From CAZGLK01 sp964526375 (GTDB lineage Bacteria > Patescibacteriota > Minisyncoccia > JACQLN01): DNA of 12,960 nt. Below, piece by piece: positions 6,275-11,318 of the stretch. The stretch is from positions 1 through 12,960 of the forward strand of contig CAZGLK010000022.1 of the NCBI GenBank assembly GCA_964526375.1. The letters are read 5' to 3'. The notes beneath the pieces were generated by a model. That model saw nothing but the letters and a program-made list of their open reading frames with translations, did not search any database and was not told where the DNA came from. Positions within the stretch are counted from its first letter, which is position 1. Each line of letters begins with the position of its first letter. Position numbers and translations under genes: made by a program.

Positions 6275-6318
6275 AAATCCTATCATTAAGCCACGATCGT
6301 ATGATAATGATATGATTT
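6275..6318. repeat. ACGATCGT palindrome, copy 3
   Basis: A 44-bp imperfect palindrome: arms AAATCCTATCATTA and its complement, one arm mismatch, a four-base internal mismatch (AGCC opposite ATGA) and the ACGATCGT centre. It differs from copy 4 at one position over about 42 bp. It lies just downstream of the PaaX/Cas2-like gene. Confidence 0.9.
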
Positions 6319-6343
6319 AAAACTTGATTATCCATTGAGTTGA

Positions 6344-6372
6344 TTTCTTGAGATAACAGTTATTTCAAGAAA
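6344..6372. repeat. 29-bp near-perfect inverted repeat
   Basis: TTTCTTGA (6344-6351) pairs with TCAAGAAA (6365-6372), and ATAAC (6353-6357) with GTTAT (6359-6363), leaving one mismatched pair (6352/6364) and a single central base. It ends 12 bp before the -35 at 6385. This symmetry and position suit an operator or activator site. The rest of 6209-6547 holds palindrome copy 3, the promoter and a leader of about 130 bases. Confidence 0.65.
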
Positions 6373-6384
6373 CTAGTGCAGTGT

Positions 6385-6413
6385 TTGACAGAGTCTGGGG
6401 AATCTGATAGATT
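6385..6413 (+). promoter_or_regulatory. Promoter for the zinc-ribbon gene
   Basis: TTGACA (6385-6390), a perfect -35, is followed after 17 bp by TAGATT (6408-6413), a 4-of-6 match to the -10. Start near 6420 would leave a leader of about 130 bases containing CAGCA/TGCTG and GGGG/CCCC complementarity. Confidence 0.6.
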
Positions 6414-6547
6414 GGGGTTACAAATAAATCCCCAGCATTTTGTGGTGTATCAGAAGGTGCTGGACGAAGGTTCTTTGTGGTTGGTTCTTTTGAGTTAAAT
6501 ACAGCGGATTCAGGAAGCGCAAGATGAGATGAAAGGAGGTGATAGTT

Positions 6548-6880
6548 ATGATGTCAAGACAGGGTCAGGATATTCTCCACGATGTTTCTATCGGACCGCG
6601 CTCCAAGGTTGATCCCAAAAAGGTTGCAGAGGGTCTGAACAAACTCTTGAGGGATAAACGGTCAGTGGTTGTAGATTCTCCAGACGATCTTTTTGAAAAG
6701 GAAGAAAAGGAGAAAGGAGTAAAAGATACCGGTAAAAAGTGTAGCGCTTGCGGCGGCGCGGTTGTTGAGGAGGTGTGGTTTGAAGTCACAATTGACGCCA
6801 TGACTCCAGTCGGGTCTCGCCCCCCGCGCCAGAGGCAATCTATTCGTTATTGCCAAGGGTGTGAGATTCTTTATCGGTAG
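6548..6880 (+). CDS. Small zinc-ribbon protein of unknown function
   Basis: ATG 6548 lies seven bases after a strong SD (AAAGGAGGT, 6532-6540). A GTG in the same frame at 6539 falls inside the SD, so it is unlikely to be the start. The 110-residue protein has a basic N-terminal half (residues 20-40, VDPKKVAEGLNKLLRDKRS), an acidic/lysine linker (FEKEEKEKG), then C65-SA-C68 and C102-QG-C105, two CxxC knuckles about 34 residues apart that would bind one zinc. It is soluble, with no membrane segment. I do not recognise a family. It is a single-gene unit with its own promoter and terminator, sharing strong-SD character with the gene at 125. Confidence 0.75.
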   Translation: MMSRQGQDILHDVSIGPRSKVDPKKVAEGLNKLLRDKRSVVVDSPDDLFEKEEKEKGVKDTGKKCSACGGAVVEEVWFEVTIDAMTPVGSRPPRQRQSIRYCQGCEILYR

Positions 6881-6910
6881 TATGGCTATTGAGGTTTAAC
6901 CTAGATAGCA

Positions 6911-6938
6911 AGGGCCGTCCAACACGACGGTCCTTTTT
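6911..6938 (+). terminator. Intrinsic terminator of the zinc-ribbon gene
   Basis: GGGCCGTC (6912-6919) pairs with GACGGTCC (6926-6933) with one G-U pair around a six-base loop, followed by TTTTT (6934-6938). It is 31 bp after the stop. GGGCCGTCCA (6912-6921) can instead pair with TGGACGGGCCC (6942-6952), an alternative fold that would break the terminator. Confidence 0.8.
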
Positions 6939-6950
6939 AGCTGGACGGGC

Positions 6951-6987
6951 CCACGCAGCAAGTTATGCTGGGTACACTTTTTATTTG
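6951..6987 (+). terminator. Possible second terminator
   Basis: CAGCA (6956-6960) pairs with TGCTG (6966-6970), extendable by outer CCC/GGG with a bulge, followed eight bases later by TTTTTATTTG. It is weaker than the first terminator. The rest of the gap to comF holds palindrome copy 4 and no gene. Confidence 0.4.
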
Positions 6988-7016
6988 TCTCGTCTTGAGA
7001 ATTTTTAATTTCCGAA

Positions 7017-7058
7017 AATCCTATCATTAAGCCACGATCGTATGATAATGATAGGATT
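7017..7058. repeat. ACGATCGT palindrome, copy 4
   Basis: A 42-bp palindrome nearly identical to copy 3, including the AGCC/ATGA internal mismatch. It lies between the convergent zinc-ribbon gene and comF. Read on the minus strand it is followed by TTTT, so it could also help end comF transcripts. Confidence 0.9.
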
Positions 7059-7153
7059 GCTTTTATGTCATACCATGCTTCACTATACTGGCTTTTGAAT
7101 TTTTAAACATTTGGGCATCTAAATCCGCTGTGGTGGGCGATGACAGTCAAAGT

Positions 7154-7849
7154 TTAATCTTGGGCCAAGGTGAAAGCAAAAATCTTGGCGGCGCCGGCGG
7201 CCTTTAGCGCGCGGGCGGCTTCACGCAAAGTGGCGCCGGTGGTGGCGACATCATCCACCAGCAAAACATTTTTCCCTTTAACCGCTCCCGGGTTAACGCA
7301 TTCAAAAATTCCTCTTATGTTTCTCTCTCGGTTCTTTCTGTTTTTGACTCGCATCTGCGGCTGGCGGTGGAATTTTCTTTTCAGCATGTTCTCAATCAGC
7401 GGTCTTTGGATTATTTCGACTATCTCTCGGGCGATCAGGTCGCTTTGATTAAAACCGCGGTCTCTTAGCCGCCGCCAGTGGAGCGGCAGGGGTACGATAA
7501 GATCAATTTGGTTGGTTTGAATCAGCCGCCGCAGATGTGCCGATTCCCTTTGCAGAGCCACGGCGATGGTGCTGATGATTTCTCTGACCAGTTCGTACTT
7601 TAGGGCGTGGATAAGTTTTTTGGCCAGGGTGTCGGTTTGGTAATTAAAAATGTGATAGGCACCGTCAACTTCGGGCGGCGGTGATCCTTTGGTCCATCGC
7701 GGCGTGAGCAAGCCGTGGCAATTAAAACAGAGCCAGCGCAGTGAGGCCGGCTCTTCGGGCGTCTCGGCCCGGCAATTTAGGCAAAAAGACGGCAGCAATA
7801 CGCTTTCCAACCGGCGGGCGGCCAGTCTCAGTTTTTGAGTGATCACCAT
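7154..7849 (-). CDS. comF: ComF family protein (phosphoribosyltransferase-like)
   Basis: ComF proteins are cytoplasmic helpers of natural DNA uptake with a zinc finger and a phosphoribosyltransferase fold. The 231-residue product has C23-x2-C26 (CLNC) and C41-x2-C44 (CFNC), then LIVPLPLHWRRLRDRGFNQ (117-135, the family's P(L/V)P...RGFNQ signature) and the PRPP-binding loop VLLVDDVATTGAT (195-207). The start at 7849 gives the usual length; the frame runs on to 8032, but that extension only translates palindromic element C and the pilM promoter. It is divergent from the pil operon. In CPR bacteria, ComF together with type IV pili suggests DNA uptake, though no comEC is in view. Confidence 0.93.
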   Translation of the reverse strand: MVITQKLRLAARRLESVLLPSFCLNCRAETPEEPASLRWLCFNCHGLLTPRWTKGSPPPEVDGAYHIFNYQTDTLAKKLIHALKYELVREIISTIAVALQRESAHLRRLIQTNQIDLIVPLPLHWRRLRDRGFNQSDLIAREIVEIIQRPLIENMLKRKFHRQPQMRVKNRKNRERNIRGIFECVNPGAVKGKNVLLVDDVATTGATLREAARALKAAGAAKIFAFTLAQD

Positions 7850-7877
7850 GTTTGGATGTCTATATTGTACGATAAAA

Positions 7878-7976
7878 GGGCTACGAAATACGAAAGAATA
7901 CGAAACTACGAAATTATTTAGGATCATACCATGTTTATATTTTCGTATATTCGTAAGAATTCGTATTTCGTAGCCC
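7878..7976. repeat. TACGAAA-type palindromic element C
   Basis: A 99-bp inverted repeat between divergent comF and pilM. Its outer 17 bases, GGGCTACGAAATACGAA, occur perfectly inverted at both ends (7878-7894 and 7960-7976), with further TACGAAA/TACGAAT units inside. The phasing of units matches elements A and B, so the three are probably homologous. A perfect DnaA-box sequence (TGTGGATAA, 7979-7987) directly follows, which may be chance. CCATGTTTGG (7846-7855) and CCAAACATGG (8011-8020) form a further inverted pair around the element. Confidence 0.9.
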
Positions 7977-8017
7977 TGTGTGGATAACCGCTCTAACTCT
8001 AATTCGGCGGCCAAACA

Positions 8018-8026
8018 TGGTATAAT
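8018..8026 (+). promoter_or_regulatory. Extended -10 promoter of the pil operon
   Basis: TGGTATAAT (8018-8026) is a perfect -10 with the TGn extension; no good -35 is seen 17 bp upstream. Transcription would start near 8033, leaving a leader of about 18 bases before pilM. On the other strand TACAAT (7864-7869) could be the comF -10, a weaker call. Confidence 0.65.
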
Positions 8027-8050
8027 AGCCACATAGGCAAACCAATTTTT

Positions 8051-9412
8051 ATGTGGCTTTTTAGTCGAAAAGTTCGGCGGCAGCTTGGAGTTGACATTGG
8101 AACTTCCTCAATCAAAGTGGTGGAGTTGGAACGCCAAGGCAAACATTTGAGTCTGCAAAATTACAGCTTGATTGAGGGCTTGGATTTTTTTGGCTCGGCC
8201 ACGGTAATCAACGCCAATACGCCTTCCACTTTGAAAATGTCCGAAAACGATATTGCCGGTATCTTAAAGCAAGCCTTGGACGCGGCCAAAATAAAAACCA
8301 CTAGTGTGATAATGTCCATCCCGGTTTTCTCCAGCTTTCTTACGGTCATGGAGGTGCCGCAAATGAGCGTTAAGGAACTGGAGAGCGCCGTGCCTTTTGA
8401 AGCCAAGTCGTATATTCCAGTGCCTTTGTCCGAGGTAGTGCTGGATTGGCTGATTATACCGCCCCGTTCTGCCGCCGCGGTGCCGGCGGCTGCTTCCAAA
8501 GGTTCAATGTCGGCAGCTAAGATTGCGCCTTCGCCTGCGCCGCTGTCGGGAAACGCCAGTGCGCCAGTCTCTCCGGCCGGTCCGGTGCCGAGCAATCGTC
8601 CATCTGATGGTTCAATCGCAAAGTTGTCGGTGGCTCTGGAGAATCCAAACAATGCCTCGCCGTCGGCGAGTGCCATTCCCGGCCTGACGCCATCACCAAC
8701 TCAAGTTCCATCCGTATCCCCGACTCCCGCTCCAGCCCCTGTTTTAACTCCCTCTCCCGGGCCGGCCAAGCCGTCCAAAATAGAAATTTTGCTGGTGGCC
8801 GTGCCCAAAGAAGTGGTTACCAAATATCAGCGCATTGCCGAGGCGGCCAAGGTGGTGCTGGCCGGTTTGGAATCGGAGAGCTTCAGTTTGAATCGGGCTT
8901 TAGTGGGTAATGATCCCAGCACCATTATGCTGATAGATTTTGGCGCCCGTAGCGCCAACCTGACCTTAATTGACCGCGGCTTTATTTACACCAGTCACAC
9001 GGTTGATCTTTCCGGAAAAGAAATAACCAAGGTCATAGCCCAAAGCCTAAATGTGGCGCCCCAACGCGCCGAAGATTTAAAAAAATCGCTGGGCGTGGGC
9101 GAGACCAGCGAACACAAGGGTATTGCGCAGGTGGTTTCTCCTTTTATAGACAAGCTGGCCGGTGAAGCCGAGCGTATGGCTAATCTTTTTTTAAAGAAAG
9201 AGGGACAAAAAATAGAAAAGGCGATTTTAACGGGCGGCTCGGCCAATTTGCCGGGTCTGTCGGAGTATTTGCAGCACAGTTTGGGAGTTACGACGGCGTT
9301 GGGCAATCCCTTCGCCCGCTTAAAGGTGGATTCGTCGCTGCAGACGGTTCTAAAAAACGATTTGTCTTCTGCCTTGGCTGTATCAGCTGGAGCGGCGATG
9401 AGAGAGCTCTAG
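8051..9412 (+). CDS. pilM: Type IV pilus assembly protein PilM with a Pro/Ala/Ser-rich insert
   Basis: PilM is the actin-like cytoplasmic ATP-binding component that binds the PilN N-terminus. The 453-residue product begins with phosphate-1 motif LGVDIGTSSIKVVEL (12-26) and has SIPVFSSF and VPFEAKSYIPVPLSEVVLDW (114-133), the phosphate-2 segment IMLIDFGARSANLTLIDRG and a C-terminal ILTGGSANLPGL adenosine motif. Known PilM proteins are about 350 residues; the extra length is a low-complexity Pro/Ala/Ser block at about 138-242, just before the strand KIEILLVAVPKE. The nucleotide-binding motifs flank it intact. First gene of the pil operon; only a weak SD-like AGG precedes the ATG. Confidence 0.93.
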   Translation: MWLFSRKVRRQLGVDIGTSSIKVVELERQGKHLSLQNYSLIEGLDFFGSATVINANTPSTLKMSENDIAGILKQALDAAKIKTTSVIMSIPVFSSFLTVMEVPQMSVKELESAVPFEAKSYIPVPLSEVVLDWLIIPPRSAAAVPAAASKGSMSAAKIAPSPAPLSGNASAPVSPAGPVPSNRPSDGSIAKLSVALENPNNASPSASAIPGLTPSPTQVPSVSPTPAPAPVLTPSPGPAKPSKIEILLVAVPKEVVTKYQRIAEAAKVVLAGLESESFSLNRALVGNDPSTIMLIDFGARSANLTLIDRGFIYTSHTVDLSGKEITKVIAQSLNVAPQRAEDLKKSLGVGETSEHKGIAQVVSPFIDKLAGEAERMANLFLKKEGQKIEKAILTGGSANLPGLSEYLQHSLGVTTALGNPFARLKVDSSLQTVLKNDLSSALAVSAGAAMREL

Positions 9413-9416
9413 CATT

Positions 9417-9438
9417 TATAGGACCTATCGGTCCTATA
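9417..9438. repeat. TATAGGACC hairpin between pilM and pilN
   Basis: TATAGGACC (9417-9425) and GGTCCTATA (9430-9438) are perfect complements with a four-base loop. A second TATAGGTC follows. It occupies most of the 34-bp gap between the pilM stop and the pilN start. Confidence 0.85.
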
Positions 9439-9446
9439 GGTCTTAT

Positions 9447-10019
9447 ATGGAAACTATCTCACTTATTCCCAAAAGCGAAAAAGAACGAGGCTTGCCGCGT
9501 TTTGTCAGCTTTCAAAAGCCCAAGTTGGAGTTAAACCGGGCGGCTAAGGTTGAGCTGATCTTGGTGCTGGCTCTGGCCGGTCTTTGGGGCGGGGCCTATT
9601 TTTGGCAAGGACAGCTCCGTAATACTCTCGCGGTTGTAAATACGCAGTTACAGGCCGTGATTGGACAAAGAGACATGTCTTTGGAGAATCGCCTTAAAAC
9701 CGTGGGCGCCGTTTTGGAAACTTTTGGCAATGTGTTGAATGAGCATCGCTATTGGTCTAAGGTTTTTGAGATGCTAGAGAAAAATACCCTGCCCGAGGTT
9801 ACTTTTGTCAGTTTTGAGGGTGATGATGTTGCCAATGCCATTACTCTCAAAGGCCGCTCGCCCAGTTACGCCGTTCTGGCGCGGCAGGTTAAGGTTCTTC
9901 AAACTGCGCCCGATGTTTCCGCGGTTACCACCTCGGGCATAAATTTGAGCCCGGATGGAAGTCTTAATTTTTCGGTTAAGATTGGGTTTTCCCGCTCTCT
10001 TTTATTTGTTGAAAAGTAA
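9447..10019 (+). CDS. pilN: Type IV pilus inner-membrane protein PilN
   Basis: PilN forms an inner-membrane alignment complex with PilO and docks PilM. The 190-residue product starts METISLIPKSEKE, resembling the family's short cytoplasmic N-terminus that binds PilM. It then has one membrane segment (about 35-53, KVELILVLALAGLWGGAYF), a helical region around 55-105 and a C-terminal ferredoxin-like domain with repeated strands. Identity rests on position between pilM and pilO, topology and length more than on strict motifs. It starts 34 bp after pilM, without a clear SD. Confidence 0.85.
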   Translation: METISLIPKSEKERGLPRFVSFQKPKLELNRAAKVELILVLALAGLWGGAYFWQGQLRNTLAVVNTQLQAVIGQRDMSLENRLKTVGAVLETFGNVLNEHRYWSKVFEMLEKNTLPEVTFVSFEGDDVANAITLKGRSPSYAVLARQVKVLQTAPDVSAVTTSGINLSPDGSLNFSVKIGFSRSLLFVEK

Positions 10020-10020
10020 C

Positions 10021-10094
10021 CCTACCAATTACTAATCAATACTAATTTACCAATAGATCCATTAGTATATTCGTACCGATTGGTAATTAGTAGG
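10021..10094. repeat. TACYAAT-type palindromic element between pilN and pilO
   Basis: CCTACCAATTACTAATC (10021-10037) is inverted at 10078-10094 (GATTGGTAATTAGTAGG) with two mismatches. Inside are further TACTAAT and TACCAAT units and one ATTCGTA, the complement of the TACGAAT unit. Unit size and phasing resemble elements A-C with the variable third base changed. The 3' arm ends inside the pilO SD. Confidence 0.88.
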
Positions 10095-10100
10095 AGGTGA
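10092..10100 (+). promoter_or_regulatory. SD of pilO overlapping the palindrome arm
   Basis: AGGAGGTGA (10092-10100) lies 12 bases before ATG 10113, longer than ideal. Its first bases belong to the right arm of the palindromic element, so folding of the element in the mRNA could partly hide it. A GTG at 10097 is out of frame. Confidence 0.6.
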
Positions 10101-10112
10101 GTTTTAGCGATC

Positions 10113-10700
10113 ATGTCCAGAAATACGATAATCAATTTGGTTTTGGCGGCAGTGTTGGGCGCGGGCGGCTGGTTTGGTGTTAAGCCAATAGCCGGTGATG
10201 TTTTTGATTTGCGCGGCCGGATTGCGGCCAAAAAAGAATCGGCGCGTTTACAGGAAGAAGCGGTGGGTAAGCTAAATGCCGCCAGCCAGCTTTTGAGTTC
10301 AAACCAAGAAGCGCTGGAGAAGTTAGAGCAAGCCCTGCCGGAGGCGGTTCAAATTCCCGAGCTAATTACCATTATGGACAATTTGGCCAGCCAAAACGGC
10401 CTGGCCCTGGGCGAGCTTGATATTGTTCTGCCTCGCGAGGAGGCACGGGCGCGAGGAGAAGATGCCGAATCGGCCGGAGCGACCTTTAAAATTGTTAAAC
10501 TAAACTTCAAAGCCAGCGGCACCTACAGCGCCTTTAAGAGCTGGCTTAAGGCCGTGGAGAAGAATCTTCTGCTGTTGGATGTGGGGAGAATTTCCTTTCA
10601 GGTTTTGGAAAAGAAAACAGCCAGCGGTGAGGTTATAAATAATGTTAACCCGATTATTGATTTTGTGGTGGGAGTGGATACATATGTACTCAAGAAATAG
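10113..10700 (+). CDS. pilO: Type IV pilus inner-membrane protein PilO
   Basis: PilO pairs with PilN to link the membrane platform to the periplasmic part of the pilus machine. The 195-residue product has one membrane segment near the N-terminus (about 6-22, IINLVLAAVLGAGGWFG), a coiled-coil-prone stretch (about 32-75, LRGRIAAKKESARLQEE...LEKLEQALPE) and a C-terminal domain with IPELITIMDNLASQNGL and SGTYSAFKSWLKAVEKN, typical of PilO. Identity is supported by gene order. The stop TAG is also the first triplet of the next inverted repeat. Confidence 0.88.
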   Translation: MSRNTIINLVLAAVLGAGGWFGVKPIAGDVFDLRGRIAAKKESARLQEEAVGKLNAASQLLSSNQEALEKLEQALPEAVQIPELITIMDNLASQNGLALGELDIVLPREEARARGEDAESAGATFKIVKLNFKASGTYSAFKSWLKAVEKNLLLLDVGRISFQVLEKKTASGEVINNVNPIIDFVVGVDTYVLKK

Positions 10701-10767
10701 CTTACTAGGATATTAGGAGATTAGGGATTTAGAATTAAACCTAAAAAGCTAACATCCTAGTAAGCTA
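10698..10767. repeat. TAGGAT-type palindromic element after pilO
   Basis: TAGCTTACTAGGAT (10698-10711) is perfectly inverted at 10754-10767. Inside the left arm are degenerate ATTAGGAG/ATTAGGG units, and CCTAAAAAGC lies on the right. The element starts at the pilO stop codon and ends 14 bp before the next start. Confidence 0.9.
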
Positions 10768-10781
10768 AAAGCTATCTTGGC

Positions 10782-11087
10782 ATGCCTGTAGTCGTAACTA
10801 AGGAAATAAAAAAGAAACGCAAACTCCTGGCTATATTTGCGGTCTCGATGCTCGCCAGCGGCTTGGTGCTTTATTTTGGTTTGTTTAGGCAAGCCGCCTC
10901 GCCGACTCCTCCGGATGAGCCAGCTGCGGCGGAAGCGGGTTTACCACCGGCCGGTTTGGGATCGGAAGTGCCCCGTTTGGAGTTGAGGCTGTTGGAGGAC
11001 GAACGTTTCAAAAATCTCCAGCCGCCGCCCGGTTTGCCGCTGGCCACTACCACCACGGCCGGCAAGGAGAATCCGTTTTCGGATTAG
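10782..11087 (+). CDS. Small single-pass membrane protein of the pil operon, possible PilP analogue
   Basis: The 101-residue product has a basic start (KEIKKKRK, 7-14), one membrane segment (about 15-35), a Pro/Ala-rich linker (38-63), then LRLLEDERFKNLQPPPG and a C-terminal GKENPFSD. Its place between pilO and pilB, where PilP often sits, and the NPF tail suggest a reduced PilP-like or linker component. It lacks a PilP beta-sandwich domain and a lipoprotein cysteine, so the name is not assigned. No SD precedes ATG 10782. Confidence 0.7.
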   Translation: MPVVVTKEIKKKRKLLAIFAVSMLASGLVLYFGLFRQAASPTPPDEPAAAEAGLPPAGLGSEVPRLELRLLEDERFKNLQPPPGLPLATTTTAGKENPFSD

Positions 11088-11149
11088 AACACACAGTAGT
11101 TTGGCGTGTTTTGTGTGCCCTCGTGTTTTGTTTGTCCATCTGACTTGTT

Positions 11150-11309
11150 AAATCCCAAGAACCAAACTCCAACGATGACCATTGACAATGACTTTTGACT
11201 AAAAAATCGTTTGCCTCTGTCATCGTCATCGTCATCGTCATTGTCATAGTCATCGTCATTGTCATAGTCATCGTCATAGTCATCGTCATGGTTTGGAAAT
11301 TGGAAATTT
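11150..11309. repeat. GTCATN array within an inverted-repeat element before pilB
   Basis: The 231-bp gap 11088-11318 has no gene. It starts with CGTGTTTTGTGTG-like short repeats (11116-11131). From 11150 the outer arms are AAATCCCAAGAACCAAAC (11150-11167) and GTTTGGAAATTGGAAATTT (11291-11309), imperfect inverted copies. The left inner arm has GATGAC, CATTGAC, AATGAC and TTTTGAC (11174-11199). The right inner arm is 12 perfect-length GTCATN hexamers (11219-11290), N being C, T, A or G. The element ends nine bases before the pilB start. Confidence 0.9.
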
Positions 11310-11318
11310 TGCGCTGGT

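Noticed and set aside
6376..6498. 40-codon GTG-start open frame upstream of the zinc-ribbon gene
   Set aside because: It has no SD, overlaps a TTGACA-17-TAGATT promoter and leader, and shows no recognisable protein pattern.
5471..7058. CRISPR array associated with the Cas2-like protein
   Set aside because: The four palindromes are irregularly spaced (68 to about 740 bp between centres) and separated by genes; there are no uniform spacers and no cas1.
7979..7987. Perfect DnaA box (TGTGGATAA), possible origin
   Set aside because: Only one box is seen, with no cluster, no AT-rich unwinding region of the usual kind and no dnaA/dnaN nearby.
7850..8032. N-terminal extension of ComF
   Set aside because: It would translate palindromic element C and the pilM promoter; the family starts near the CLNC zinc motif, which fits ATG 7849.
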